Shown here in pieces: positions 8,577 through 18,034 of a stretch of 64,000 nucleotides of DNA. Made by a program: the position numbers and the translations under genes. Numbering within the stretch: the stretch's first letter is position 1; each line of letters opens with the position of its first letter. The notes beneath the pieces were generated by a model. That model saw only the letters and a list, made by a program, of their open reading frames with translations. It did no database searches and was not told the origin of the DNA. The DNA is taken from assembly GCA_017543905.1 (NCBI GenBank), contig JAFYFC010000020.1:18808-82807 (forward strand). The letters run 5' to 3'. The DNA is from Clostridia bacterium (lineage in GTDB: Bacteria; Bacillota; Clostridia; Christensenellales; Aristaeellaceae).

Positions 8577-9958
8577 TGAACGAAAAGCTCTGGGCCGGGC
8601 GCTTTTCCAAGGCGCTGGACGAAAACGCAAACGACTACAACGCCTCTATACGCTTAGATAAGCGCATGTACAGGCAGGACATAAAGGGCAGCATCGCGCA
8701 CGCCGCGATGCTGTCCCATACCGGCATCGTGAGCCCGGCTGAGGCGGACGCGATCATAAGCGGTCTAAAAAGCATATACGCCGACATGGACTCCGGCGCG
8801 CTGGCTGCCGATTTCGCGTGCGAGGATATACATACCTTTATCGAGCAGGAGCTTACGCGCCGTATAGGAGAGGCGGGCAAGCGTCTGCATACCGCGCGCA
8901 GCAGAAACGATCAGGTGGCGCTTGATATAAGGCTCACGCTGCGGGACGAAGCAAGCGAGGTCGTAAGCCTTCTTAAGGAGCTTATTAGCGTGCTCTGCAC
9001 GCTTAGTGAAGCGCACGCGGAGGTAATAATGCCCGGCTACACGCACATGCAGCGCGCGCAGCCTATCACCTTCGGCCATCAGCTCATGGCGTACGCGTAC
9101 ATGTTCCTGCGGGACATCGGCCGCCTTAACGACGCTGCGCGGCGCATGAACGTTTGTCCGCTGGGCAGCGGCGCGCTGGCGGGCACCACCTTCCCCATAG
9201 ACAGGTTTGAAACTGCGCGGGCTCTGGGCTTCGACGCGCCCTGCGAAAATTCTCTGGACGGTGTGAGCGACCGCGATTTCTGCGTGGAGCTTGCCTGCGC
9301 GCTCTCGCTCGTTATGACGCACCTTTCCCGGCTGAGCGAGGAAATCATACTCTGGTGCAGCTGGGAATTCAGGTTCATAGAGCTCGACGACGCGTATTCG
9401 ACCGGATCCTCCATAATGCCGCAGAAGAAAAACCCCGATATGGCGGAGCTTACACGCGGCAAAACCGGCCGCGTAAACGGCAATCTTATAACCCTGCTCA
9501 CGATGCTCAAGGGGCTGCCGCTGGCCTACAACAAGGACATGCAGGAGGATAAGGAGGCTGTATTCGATTCATTCGATACGGTAAAGCTCGCGCTCACGGT
9601 ATGTACGCCCATGCTTGCGACTATGCGCATAAACAGCGACAACATGCGCGCCGCCGCGGCGAAGGGCTTTATAAACGCCACCGACTGCGCGGATTATCTG
9701 ACCCGCAAGGGGCTGCCCTTCAGAAGCGCGTATAAGGCGGTGGGCGAGCTGGTTGCGTATCTAATGCGCGAGGGCAAAACGCTTGAAAGCGCGGTTATCT
9801 CCGATTACAGAAAATTCTCGGATTTGTTCGACGAAGACGTATACGAGGCGATAAACCTTGACGAATGCGTAAAAAAGCGCATATCCTTCGGAGGCACGAG
9901 CCCGGAAAGCGTAAGAAAGCAGGCTGCGGACGTACGCAGCAGGCTTAAGGAGTTATAA
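8576..9958 (+). CDS. argH: argininosuccinate lyase
   Basis: Splits argininosuccinate into arginine and fumarate. A member of the fumarase/aspartase superfamily: LWAGRFSKALDE at the N-terminus, HTARSRNDQVALDIRL near residue 103, PGYTHMQRAQPITFGH near 156, and the signature GSSIMPQKKNPD from about Gly277, which carries the catalytic serine loop. The length of 460 is normal. The ATG overlaps the argG stop. The last 14 bases overlap tail to tail with the minus-strand SLOG gene. Confidence 0.98.
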   Translation: MNEKLWAGRFSKALDENANDYNASIRLDKRMYRQDIKGSIAHAAMLSHTGIVSPAEADAIISGLKSIYADMDSGALAADFACEDIHTFIEQELTRRIGEAGKRLHTARSRNDQVALDIRLTLRDEASEVVSLLKELISVLCTLSEAHAEVIMPGYTHMQRAQPITFGHQLMAYAYMFLRDIGRLNDAARRMNVCPLGSGALAGTTFPIDRFETARALGFDAPCENSLDGVSDRDFCVELACALSLVMTHLSRLSEEIILWCSWEFRFIELDDAYSTGSSIMPQKKNPDMAELTRGKTGRVNGNLITLLTMLKGLPLAYNKDMQEDKEAVFDSFDTVKLALTVCTPMLATMRINSDNMRAAAAKGFINATDCADYLTRKGLPFRSAYKAVGELVAYLMREGKTLESAVISDYRKFSDLFDEDVYEAINLDECVKKRISFGGTSPESVRKQAADVRSRLKEL

Positions 9959-10466
9959 GCGTTATACACGTACCGCGTTCGAGGGCATACTTGAGCGTGT
10001 CTCGCGTGCCGCCGGCGGAGCCGTCGTATACGGCCAGCAGCACGTCGCACGCATCCACCATAAAACGGTTTCTTATATGCATACAGGCGGGGGTGTATTC
10101 CCTGCTTGTTTCTGTTATTATGTCCGCGCGCTCGAGCAAACGCGCGTGTACGCTTTTGTCCGCCCCGCTCCACAATTCCGCCTGCTCCGGACACGGCAGC
10201 ACCATTTCGAGCGTCAGGTGCGGGTCCTTTTCGCGCTTTTCCAGTATTATGAGCGCGCACAGCGTATCTATCCCCAGCGCGCCGCCGGAGAGAAAATGCG
10301 TGCAGCCTTCGCTTATCATTTCGTCTATGCGCTCGCCGAGACGCGCCTTCAGGGCTTTATATTCCGTGCTTTCCGGCCTATTCAGGTATGCAAGTCTCTT
10401 CGGACGGTGTCCGGTAAAGGCGCATACCTTGCCGGCGGACGCCGGTCTTCTTTCTATGCGGCGCAC
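9945..10466 (-). CDS. SLOG-family protein, DUF1273 (YpsA-like)
   Basis: Small Rossmann-fold protein of the YpsA/DUF1273 group, which belongs to the SLOG nucleotide-binding superfamily. VCAFTGHRPKRL near residue 14 is the characteristic N-terminal motif, and FLSGGALGIDTLCA gives the glycine-rich nucleotide loop. The B. subtilis relative YpsA affects cell division and stress responses; the biochemical role here is unknown. The best start is GTG at 10466, with AAGGA about ten bases upstream and only three bases after the preceding stop. It is the last gene of the leftward rph-rdgB operon. Its final codons overlap argH on the other strand. Confidence 0.82.
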   Translation of the reverse strand: MRRIERRPASAGKVCAFTGHRPKRLAYLNRPESTEYKALKARLGERIDEMISEGCTHFLSGGALGIDTLCALIILEKREKDPHLTLEMVLPCPEQAELWSGADKSVHARLLERADIITETSREYTPACMHIRNRFMVDACDVLLAVYDGSAGGTRDTLKYALERGTCITLITP

Positions 10467-10469
10467 TGC

Positions 10470-10925
10470 CTACAGTTCCTTAAGCTCGTAGCGCACCGTG
10501 CCGCAGTCAAGAAACACGAGCGCATATTTTCCGTTTTGCAGAGCCCCGGGATTTAAGCACAATACTCTGCCGTCGTCGAGCGCGGAGGGCACGTGCGTAT
10601 GCCCGTACAGCACGACGCGCGCGCCCGCCTCCCTCGCCCGCAGCGCAAGCCGCGTAAGCCCCTGCTTTACGCCGTAGGCGTGCCCGTGGGTCATGAATAT
10701 GCGCACGCCGTCAAGCTCTGTTATCCTGCTCACAGGCGAAAACGAGAGCGGATCACAGTTGCCCGGCACCGTATACAGGCGGTTTTCGGGAATATCGAAT
10801 CTGGCGACGTCGCTGTCGTGATCGCCGAGATGCACTATATACGCACAGTCCTCCATATGCAAGAGCGCTTCACGCAGCTTTTCATACCTGCGGTGGCTGT
10901 CCGCGATCACGCCGATTTTCGTCAT
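10470..10925 (-). CDS. YfcE/YsnB-type metallophosphoesterase
   Basis: Cytoplasmic calcineurin-like phosphodiesterase. All metal-binding blocks are present in 151 residues: [29 protein letters not shown] and YGHTHVP. The family includes E. coli YfcE and B. subtilis YsnB; natural substrates are not established. Its ATG overlaps the stop of the upstream fusion gene (ATGA), so it is translationally coupled. In B. subtilis the order rph-ysnA(rdgB)-ysnB is the same, so this is a conserved housekeeping block in which the first two genes have fused. Confidence 0.92.
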   Translation of the reverse strand: MTKIGVIADSHRRYEKLREALLHMEDCAYIVHLGDHDSDVARFDIPENRLYTVPGNCDPLSFSPVSRITELDGVRIFMTHGHAYGVKQGLTRLALRAREAGARVVLYGHTHVPSALDDGRVLCLNPGALQNGKYALVFLDCGTVRYELKEL

Positions 10926-12250
10926 TTGCCTGCCTCAAGCGCCTTAACCAGCGCCTGTATCGCGTGCGCGCGGTGCGAGACCTTCTGCTTCTCGCCGTCC
11001 GGCGCTTCGCCGAAGGTAAGCCCGTCCAGATCATAGCAGCTGAACAGCGGATCATAGCCGAAGCCGCCGCTGCCGCGGCGCTCGAACGTTATTTCTCCCT
11101 CGCACGCGCCTTCGCAGATAAGCGCCTCGCGCCCCGGACGGCACAGGCACACCGCGCTCACGAAGCGCGCCGTGCGCGGCGCAGGCACGTTTTCCAGCGC
11201 CTTGAGCAGCTTGTCGTTATTCGCCTCGTCGTCGCCGTGCACGCCCGCGTATCTCGCGGAATGCACGCCGGGCTGACCGTTCAGCGCGTCCACCATAAGG
11301 CCGGAATCGTCCGCCAGCGCAGCGCAGCCCGTAAGACGCATGAGCGCCTCCGCCTTGATGCGCGCGTTTTCGGCGAAGGTCTCCCCTGTCTCTTCTATCT
11401 CGGCGTCCTGTCCGGCCTCGGCGGAAGAGATTATGTCGAACCTGTCTGAAAGCAGCGCCCTGATTTCCCTGAGCTTTCCGAAGTTGTGCGTGGCTACGAT
11501 AAGGCGCGGCTTTTTACCGATTATGCCGCCCCTTTCGCCTAAAGCTTTGAGCTGCTTATTCATAAGCTGTTTTATTCCTCTGCCCGCGAGGTCCAATAGC
11601 TTGTCGAGCTCCCTGCGCGCGAAGGGCCTGCCCTCGCCTGTGCCCTGAACCTCCACGTACTCGGTATTGCCCGCTGCGTCGCGGGTCATCACCACGTTCA
11701 TATCGACCTGCGCGCGCGAATCCTGCGCGTATTCGAGATCGAGCGTCGGCACGTCGTCTATAATTCCCACGCTTACCGCCGCGACCTGCCTGATCACGGG
11801 CGAATCCGCGATGACGCCATCCTGCATGAGCCTGCTGCAGGCGATCACGAGCGCGCAGTATGCGCCGGTTATCGACGCAGTGCGCGTGCCTCCGTCCGCC
11901 TGCAGCACGTCGCAGTCTATGTAGATCGTGCGCTCGCCGAGCCGTGTCAGGTCCACCGCCGCGCGCAGGGACCTGCCGATCAGGCGCTGTATTTCGACGC
12001 TGCGTCCGTCTTTTTTGAGGCCGTCGCGTTCTTTGCGGCGCGAGGTGGAGCCCGGCAGCATCGCGTATTCCGCGGTAAGCCAGCCCGAGCCTGTACCCTT
12101 TTTGAAGGGCGGCACTCCTTCCACCACCGACGCAGTGCATATGACGCGCGTGCGCCCGCACTCGATAAGTACGCTGCCCGCCGCCATCTCGGTATAATCC
12201 GCAGTGATCTTAACGCTGCGCAGCCTGTCTGCTTTTCTTTCCAGGTCCAT
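10922..12250 (-). CDS. rph-rdgB: fused RNase PH / XTP-dITP pyrophosphatase (Rph-RdgB)
   Basis: One 442-residue protein joining two enzymes. Residues about 1-240 are RNase PH, the phosphorolytic 3' exonuclease that trims tRNA ends: [33 protein letters not shown] and [16 protein letters not shown]. Residues about 248-440 are RdgB/HAM1, which hydrolyses XTP, dITP and [17 protein letters not shown] (from Leu250), [28 protein letters not shown] and GFGYDPLF. The join is a short basic linker with no frameshift or internal stop. In Bacillus the two are separate adjacent genes. The start has GGAGG seven bases upstream and a good promoter 37 bases before it. Fused versions are annotated in some Firmicutes genomes as far as I recall, so this is unusual but probably not unique. 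Confidence 0.95.
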   Translation of the reverse strand: MDLERKADRLRSVKITADYTEMAAGSVLIECGRTRVICTASVVEGVPPFKKGTGSGWLTAEYAMLPGSTSRRKERDGLKKDGRSVEIQRLIGRSLRAAVDLTRLGERTIYIDCDVLQADGGTRTASITGAYCALVIACSRLMQDGVIADSPVIRQVAAVSVGIIDDVPTLDLEYAQDSRAQVDMNVVMTRDAAGNTEYVEVQGTGEGRPFARRELDKLLDLAGRGIKQLMNKQLKALGERGGIIGKKPRLIVATHNFGKLREIRALLSDRFDIISSAEAGQDAEIEETGETFAENARIKAEALMRLTGCAALADDSGLMVDALNGQPGVHSARYAGVHGDDEANNDKLLKALENVPAPRTARFVSAVCLCRPGREALICEGACEGEITFERRGSGGFGYDPLFSCYDLDGLTFGEAPDGEKQKVSHRAHAIQALVKALEAGK

Positions 12251-12286
12251 GTATACGCCTCCGTAATTTGCTTATAATTCCGTTTC

Positions 12287-12315
12287 AGTATAGCACATTT
12301 CGCGCGTTTTCGCAA
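12287..12315 (-). promoter_or_regulatory. promoter of the rph-rdgB operon
   Basis: Read on the minus strand: TTGCGA (12310-12315), 17-base spacer, TATACT (12287-12292), 36 bases before the ATG at 12250. Confidence 0.65.
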
Positions 12316-12352
12316 CATCGGGAGTTTCCAGCGTTAAAATACGCAAAACGAA

Positions 12353-12380
12353 TTGACTTCCTGTGCAAAACTGGTATAAT
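12353..12380 (+). promoter_or_regulatory. promoter of the valS T-box transcript
   Basis: TTGACT (12353-12358), 16-base spacer and a perfect TATAAT (12375-12380). Transcription should begin near 12387, giving a leader of roughly 240 bases before valS. Confidence 0.8.
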
Positions 12381-12385
12381 AAACG

Positions 12386-12600
12386 CAGTTTCGTTGAAAA
12401 AGAGGAGTAAGCGGTCATATCCGTCAGAGAGGGCGGCTCACAGGCTGAAAGGCTGCCCGGGAAAACGCCGCCGAAGGTCGCTTTGGAGAAGGCGGGATGA
12501 ATGGTTTGAGTTCCGTCCGGGTGCGCCCGTTAACGCGTATAAGAGAGCAAATATTGGTGGTACCGCGGTTTTCGCCCAATAGGTACCGCCATTTTGTATG
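12386..12600 (+). promoter_or_regulatory. T-box riboswitch (valine) with terminator
   Basis: The leader of valS. The T-box core TGGTACCGCG is at 12558-12567. The competing terminator pairs TGGTGGTACC (12555-12564) with GGTACCGCCA (12582-12591), one G-U pair, followed by TTTTG. Upstream, AGAGGAGTAAGCGG (from about 12399) and AGAGAGGGCGG (from about 12426) match typical stem I elements. GTC at 12477-12479 in CGAAGGTCGCT is the likely specifier, which matches the downstream valine enzyme. In this class uncharged tRNA-Val binds the specifier and the T-box bulge and prevents termination. The specifier placement rests on position and codon identity, not on a folded model. This leader fills the gap between the divergent rph-rdgB and valS genes. 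Confidence 0.9.
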
Positions 12601-12624
12601 TTAAAGCAATAAGGACGGTGCAGT

Positions 12625-15357
12625 ATGGAACAGCAGAACGATTTCAGTATGGCAAAGGTGTATTCTCCAAAGGATATGGAGGATCGCATATATAAGATGT
12701 GGGAAGAATCCGGGGCGTTCAAGCCGAAGCTGATAAAGGGCAAAAAGCCGTTTACTATCGTAATGCCGCCGCCCAACATCACCGGTCAGCTTCACGTAGG
12801 CCACGCGCTGGACGAGATGCCGCAGGACGTGCTTATCCGCTATCACCGCATGAAGGGAGACCCGACGCTGTGGGTGCCCGGCACCGACCACGCCGCTATC
12901 GCGACCGAGGTCAAGGTCGTCGAGGCGCTGCGCAAGGAAGGCATTAGCAAGCAGGACATAGGGCGCGAAAGGTTCCTGGAGCGCGTATGGGACTGGAAAA
13001 AGGAATACGGCGGCAGGATAGTAAAGCAGCTCAGGAAGTTAGGCGTGTCCTGCGACTGGTCGCGCGAACGCTTCACAATGGACGAAGGGCTTTCGAACGC
13101 CGTGCGCGAGACGTTCGTCCGCCTGTACGAAAAGGGCCTGATTTATCAGGGTTGGCGCATGATAAACTGGTGCCCCTGCTGCAAAACCTCCATAAGCGAC
13201 GCGGAGGTGGAATACGAGGAGCAGCAGGGCAATTTCTGGCACATACTCTATCCTGTAAAGGAAACCGGCGAGCTGCTGGAGCTTGCGACCACGCGCCCGG
13301 AGACCATGCTGGGCGACACCGCTGTGGCGATAAACGCCGAGGACGAAAGGTATCGTCATCTGCACGGCTGCCACGTGATACTTCCGCTCATAAATAAGGA
13401 AATCCCCATCGTATGCGACGAACACGCCGACATGACGAAGGGCACGGGCGTGGTCAAGATCACCCCCGCGCACGACCCCAACGACTACGAGGTCGGCAAG
13501 CGGCACGACCTGCCGATGGTGCGCGTGTTCACGTATGACGGGCATATGACCGGCAAGGCCGAGGCGGAGGAGAACGCCCGCCTGATAAAGGAGGGCCGCG
13601 CCACGAAGGACGAGCCGGCAGTGCTCGACTGCGGAGTATATGCGGGCATGACGACCGCCGAGGCGAGAAAGGCGATAGTGCGCGATCTCGACGCGCTGGG
13701 GCTGCTCAAAAAGATCGAGCCGCTCACCCACGAGGTCGGCACCTGCTATCGCTGCCACAACACGATAGAGCCCATGGTGAGCAAGCAGTGGTTCGTGAAG
13801 ATGGAGCCGCTCGCAAAGCCCGCGGCGGACGCCGCCAGAAACGGCGATCTCACGTTCGTGCCGGAAAGGTTCGAAAAAACCTTCCTGAATTGGATGGACA
13901 ACACGCGCGACTGGTGCATAAGCCGCCAACTCTGGTGGGGACACCGGATACCCGCGTTCTACTGCGACAGCTGCGGCGAAATCAGCGTTACCCGCAAGGA
14001 TATAAGCGTGTGCCCGAAATGCGGAGGCACTGTGCGTCAGGACGAGGACGTGCTGGATACGTGGTTTTCCTCAGCGCTGTGGCCGTTCTCCACTCTGGGA
14101 TGGCCGGAGGAGACCGAGGATTACAAATACTTCTATCCGAACAGCGTGCTCTCCTGCGGCTACGACATAATCTTCTTCTGGCTGGCGCGCATGGTGTTTT
14201 CCGGCATAGAGCAGACCGGCAAATGTCCTTTCCCGGTAGCGCTCATGCACGGTCTCGTGCGCGACGCGCAGGGACGCAAGATGAGCAAGTCTCTGGGCAA
14301 CGGCATAGACCCGCTGGAGGTCATCGAAAAATACGGCGCGGACGCGCTCAGATTCTCGCTTGAAATCGGCGTGGCGCCCGGCGCGGACGTCAGGATGAGC
14401 CTCGAAAAGATAGAGACCTACCGAAATTTCGCAAACAAGATCTGGAACGCGAGCCGCTTCGCGCTCATGAACATGCAGGGCTTCGTGCCGGAAGGCGTGC
14501 CCGCAGCAGACAAGCTCGCGCTCTCCGACAAGTGGATACTCAAGCGCTTCAACGACATCGTGCGCACGCTTACCGACAATATGGAATCCTTCGATCTCGG
14601 CATGGGCGCGGCCAACCTGTACGACTTTATCTGGTCGTATTTCTGCGACTGGTACATCGAGATGGCCAAACACGAGCTGAACGGCGAAGACGAAGAGGCG
14701 CGGCGCGCCACGCAGGAAACGCTGAATTACGTACTTACGGGCATACTCAAGCTGCTGCATCCGTATATGCCGTTTATCACAGAGGAGCTGTACTCCTACC
14801 TGCCCGGGCACGAAGGCATGCTGATAAACGCCGCGTGGCCCGAGGCCAGGCCTGAGTTCGACTTCGAGAAAGAAGCGGCGGATATGGACGCGATCATGGA
14901 GGTAATACGTGCGGCAAGAAACGTGCGCGCGGAGATGAAGGTAAACGCGGGCAAGCGCGCGACGCTGATACTTAAGCCGACCGCCGGACTCGAGAGCGCC
15001 TTCCGTGCGTCCGAGGGATATTTCTACCGCCTCGCCGCCGCGTCCGGCGTCGAATATTTAAGCAAGGACGCGCCGAATCCCGAAGCTTCCGCCTCCGCAG
15101 TGACCGCGGGCGCGGCGCTGTTCATCCCGCTGGGCGAGCTGGTGGACGTGGAGAAGGAGCTTGCGCGCCTGAATAAAGACCTCGAAAACACCTTGGGCGA
15201 AGTGAAGCGCGCGGAAAGCAAGCTTTCGAACCCCGGCTTCCTCGCCAAGGCGCCCGCGCAGCTTATCGAACAGGAAAAAGCGAAAACGGAGAAAAACAAG
15301 GCGCTTGCCGAGTCCATCAAGGACCGGATCAAGGAGCTCGAGGCGCTCAGAGGCTGA
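12625..15357 (+). CDS. valS: valyl-tRNA synthetase
   Basis: Charges tRNA-Val. A class I synthetase of 910 residues with the HIGH motif in PPPNITGQLHVGHAL (near residue 50), the CP1 editing domain in the middle (TTRPETMLGDTAVAI), and KMSKS in RKMSKSLGNGID (from about Lys552). WFSSALWPFSTLGWP is a ValS landmark. The C-terminal ~70 residues are a Lys/Glu/Leu-rich coiled coil, the tRNA-binding arm typical of ValS. Controlled by the T-box directly upstream. The stop overlaps the rsmA start (TGATG). Confidence 0.98.
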   Translation: MEQQNDFSMAKVYSPKDMEDRIYKMWEESGAFKPKLIKGKKPFTIVMPPPNITGQLHVGHALDEMPQDVLIRYHRMKGDPTLWVPGTDHAAIATEVKVVEALRKEGISKQDIGRERFLERVWDWKKEYGGRIVKQLRKLGVSCDWSRERFTMDEGLSNAVRETFVRLYEKGLIYQGWRMINWCPCCKTSISDAEVEYEEQQGNFWHILYPVKETGELLELATTRPETMLGDTAVAINAEDERYRHLHGCHVILPLINKEIPIVCDEHADMTKGTGVVKITPAHDPNDYEVGKRHDLPMVRVFTYDGHMTGKAEAEENARLIKEGRATKDEPAVLDCGVYAGMTTAEARKAIVRDLDALGLLKKIEPLTHEVGTCYRCHNTIEPMVSKQWFVKMEPLAKPAADAARNGDLTFVPERFEKTFLNWMDNTRDWCISRQLWWGHRIPAFYCDSCGEISVTRKDISVCPKCGGTVRQDEDVLDTWFSSALWPFSTLGWPEETEDYKYFYPNSVLSCGYDIIFFWLARMVFSGIEQTGKCPFPVALMHGLVRDAQGRKMSKSLGNGIDPLEVIEKYGADALRFSLEIGVAPGADVRMSLEKIETYRNFANKIWNASRFALMNMQGFVPEGVPAADKLALSDKWILKRFNDIVRTLTDNMESFDLGMGAANLYDFIWSYFCDWYIEMAKHELNGEDEEARRATQETLNYVLTGILKLLHPYMPFITEELYSYLPGHEGMLINAAWPEARPEFDFEKEAADMDAIMEVIRAARNVRAEMKVNAGKRATLILKPTAGLESAFRASEGYFYRLAAASGVEYLSKDAPNPEASASAVTAGAALFIPLGELVDVEKELARLNKDLENTLGEVKRAESKLSNPGFLAKAPAQLIEQEKAKTEKNKALAESIKDRIKELEALRG

Positions 15358-16238
15358 TGCAGACTGATATTTCACTATCCCTTAAGGCGCGCGTCGCGCT
15401 TGAAGCAAGCGATTTTCGCTTCAGCCATTCGCTGGGGCAGAATTTCATATTTGACGAAGAGCTGCTAAGCGAAATCGCGCGTCTTTCGGGCGCGGGCGCG
15501 GGCACTAACGTGCTTGAGATCGGCCCCGGCGCGGGACTGCTGACCGCGGAGCTCGCAAAGCGCGGCGCAAACGTGCTGGCGATAGAGCTCGACAGGAAGC
15601 TCGAGCCCGTGCTAAAGCAGACTTTGGTCGGTTTTCAGAACGTGCGGATAGTGTTTGACGACGCGCTGAAAGCCGACATCGACACGCTCGCGCGCGCTTA
15701 CTTCGCAGACGCGCCTTACATAGTCGCGGCGAATCTGCCCTACTATATAAGCGCCGAATTCATACTGAAAACGCTTTCGCTCAAAAACCCGCCCCGCAGT
15801 CTCACGCTGATGCTGCAGAGCGAAGCGGCGCAGCGCGTGCTCGCCCGAACCGGCAGCGAAAACTGGTGCGCTCTCGCGGCGATAACCTCGCTGTACTGCG
15901 AGGGAGAACGGGTGCTCGACGTGCCCCGCACGGCGTTCACTCCCCCGCCCCACGTGGACAGCGCTTTGGTGCGTCTGACGAGACGCGTACAGCTTTCCGT
16001 TAAGGACGACGACGCTCGCGAATTCACGGCATTTATCAAAGCCGCGTTTGCAATGCGCCGCAAGACGCTTGCAAACAATCTGTCCTCCGCGTACGCCTGT
16101 CCGCGCGAAGCGGCCGAACGCGCGATAAGCGCGTGCGGGCTCGATACGCGCATAAGAGGCGAAAAGCTCACGCTCGACCAACTATCACAAGTGTTTTATA
16201 CACTCAAGGAGAATGATGAAGGACAAAACGCAGAGTAA
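15357..16238 (+). CDS. rsmA: 16S rRNA dimethyladenosine transferase RsmA (KsgA)
   Basis: Dimethylates two adjacent adenines in the 3' hairpin of 16S rRNA using SAM. Motifs: SLGQNFIFDEELL at the N-terminus, SAM-binding motif I LEIGPGAGLLTAELA near residue 58, and the catalytic NLPYYIS near residue 127. The length of 293 is normal. It is coupled to valS by a one-base overlap, and its last 23 bases overlap the following ABC transporter gene, so valS, rsmA and the transporter genes are expressed together. Confidence 0.97.
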   Translation: MQTDISLSLKARVALEASDFRFSHSLGQNFIFDEELLSEIARLSGAGAGTNVLEIGPGAGLLTAELAKRGANVLAIELDRKLEPVLKQTLVGFQNVRIVFDDALKADIDTLARAYFADAPYIVAANLPYYISAEFILKTLSLKNPPRSLTLMLQSEAAQRVLARTGSENWCALAAITSLYCEGERVLDVPRTAFTPPPHVDSALVRLTRRVQLSVKDDDAREFTAFIKAAFAMRRKTLANNLSSAYACPREAAERAISACGLDTRIRGEKLTLDQLSQVFYTLKENDEGQNAE

Positions 16239-18030
16239 AGAAAAACGCAGACTCGTTTTTGATTTTCTTAAAGGCTCAAAGCTGTTTTTTGCCGTAAGCA
16301 TACTTTCCGCCGCGCTCAGCGCGCTGGCTGACATGCTTACGCCTCAGATCATAAGGACTACGATAGACAACGTAATAGGCTCCGAGGAAGCAAGCCTCCC
16401 CGCGCCTGTAATGCGCCTGATCGAAAAAATCGGCGGCTTCGGCTATCTTAAAACGCACATGATCATTATGGCGCTGGCGGTGCTCGCGGTAGCGCTGATA
16501 AAGGTCGCGTCGCAGTACAGCTTCCGCGTGTACAATACCAAGGGCAGTGAGACGCTGGTCAAGACGATGCGGGACACCCTCTTTCACAGGATTGAGCGTC
16601 TGCCGTTTTCATGGCACATGAAAAACAAGACCGGCGACATTATCCAGAGGTGCACCTCAGACATCGACACGCTCAGAAACTTCGTTTCCGAGCAGATGAC
16701 GGGCATATTCAGAATAGCGATAATGCTGGTTTTGTCCATAATATTCATGCTGTCCATGGATCCGCTGCTCACGCTGATCGCGATAATTCCCATGCCGCTT
16801 ATAATGCTGTACTCGCTGTCCTTTCACAAAACGGTAAGGACTCAGTTTGAAAAGTGCGACGAAAACGAAGGCAAGCTCTCCGCCATGGTGCAGGAGAACC
16901 TGACCGGCGTCCGCGTCGTGCGTGCGTTCGGACGCGAGAAAACAGAGCTGGATCGCTTCAATACTCAGAACACCTATTATACCTCGCTGTGGGTGCGCGT
17001 GGCGCACAGCCTGTCCCGCTTCTGGTCTTCGTCCGACTTTTTGGCCGGCTTTCAGATTCTGATAGTCGTCGCCGTAGGCGCGGTATTCTGCGTAAAGCGC
17101 GGCACGACCGCCGGCGATTACGTGGCGTTCATATCGTATAACGGCATGCTGATCTGGCCGGTGCGCATGCTGGGCAGGATGATAAGCGAGATGAGCAAGG
17201 CGGGCGTGTCCATCGACCGCATCCATTACATTATGAAGAGCGAGCCCGAGCACGACCTGCCCGATCCCGTAAAGCCTGACATGACCGGCGACATACGTTT
17301 CGAGCACGTGACGTTCGCATACGAAAACTGCCCGGAAATCCTAACGGACGTGAGCTTTACCGCCGAAAGCGGCAAAACGCTGGGAATACTCGGAGGCACG
17401 GGCAGCGGCAAAAGCACGCTTATGTTTTTGCTGGACAAGCTCTACGACCTTCCGGAGGGGAACGGCACTATATCGATAGGCGGCACGGATATACGCCTTG
17501 CCGATACCAGATACCTGCGTGAAAACATAGGCATGGTCCTGCAGGAGCCTTACCTGTTCTCGCGCACGATTTCAGAAAACATAGGCATAACCAGCGAGCA
17601 CATCACTTTGGAGGACATCCGTGAGGCGGCGCGGGACGCCTGTCTCGACGACACGGTGATGCAGTTCGCGCAGGGCTACGAAACCAAGGTAGGCGAGCGC
17701 GGCGTCACTTTGTCCGGCGGACAGAAGCAGCGCACCGCGATCGCGCGTATGCTCACGCAAAAGACCCCCGTTATGATACTTGACGATTCGCTGTCCGCCG
17801 TGGACACGGAAACCGACGCCAAAATCCGCCGCGCGCTTGAAAAGCATTTCGGCGGAGCGACGGTGATAATCATTTCTCACCGCATAACCACGCTTTCACA
17901 CTGCGACCGGATAATAGTGCTGGACAAGGGGCGCATAGCCGAAAACGGCACTCACGACGAGCTTAAATGCGCGGGCGGACTGTACTCGCGCATATACGAG
18001 AGCCAGTCAGGGCTCGGAGAGGAGGTGTAA
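16216..18030 (+). CDS. ABC exporter half-transporter, degenerate-site subunit of a heterodimer
   Basis: Membrane half-transporter: six membrane helices in residues 1-320 and an ATPase domain from about 355. Walker A is GGTGSGKST and the signature LSGGQKQR is perfect, but Walker B reads MILDDSLSAVD: the catalytic glutamate after the aspartate is replaced by Asp. This is the pattern of the degenerate-site partner in heterodimeric exporters such as TM287/288 or LmrCD. Two ATGs lie side by side (16213, 16216); AAGGAG at 16206-16211 is too close for the first, so 16216 is chosen. The partner gene begins four bases after its stop. Substrate unknown; drugs, peptides and lipids are all possible. Confidence 0.93.
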   Translation: MKDKTQSKEKRRLVFDFLKGSKLFFAVSILSAALSALADMLTPQIIRTTIDNVIGSEEASLPAPVMRLIEKIGGFGYLKTHMIIMALAVLAVALIKVASQYSFRVYNTKGSETLVKTMRDTLFHRIERLPFSWHMKNKTGDIIQRCTSDIDTLRNFVSEQMTGIFRIAIMLVLSIIFMLSMDPLLTLIAIIPMPLIMLYSLSFHKTVRTQFEKCDENEGKLSAMVQENLTGVRVVRAFGREKTELDRFNTQNTYYTSLWVRVAHSLSRFWSSSDFLAGFQILIVVAVGAVFCVKRGTTAGDYVAFISYNGMLIWPVRMLGRMISEMSKAGVSIDRIHYIMKSEPEHDLPDPVKPDMTGDIRFEHVTFAYENCPEILTDVSFTAESGKTLGILGGTGSGKSTLMFLLDKLYDLPEGNGTISIGGTDIRLADTRYLRENIGMVLQEPYLFSRTISENIGITSEHITLEDIREAARDACLDDTVMQFAQGYETKVGERGVTLSGGQKQRTAIARMLTQKTPVMILDDSLSAVDTETDAKIRRALEKHFGGATVIIISHRITTLSHCDRIIVLDKGRIAENGTHDELKCAGGLYSRIYESQSGLGEEV

Positions 18031-18034
18031 GTTT

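Noticed and set aside
16213..16215. Upstream ATG of the first exporter gene as the start
   Set aside because: Only one base separates it from AAGGAG, too close for initiation; the next ATG (16216) is better placed.
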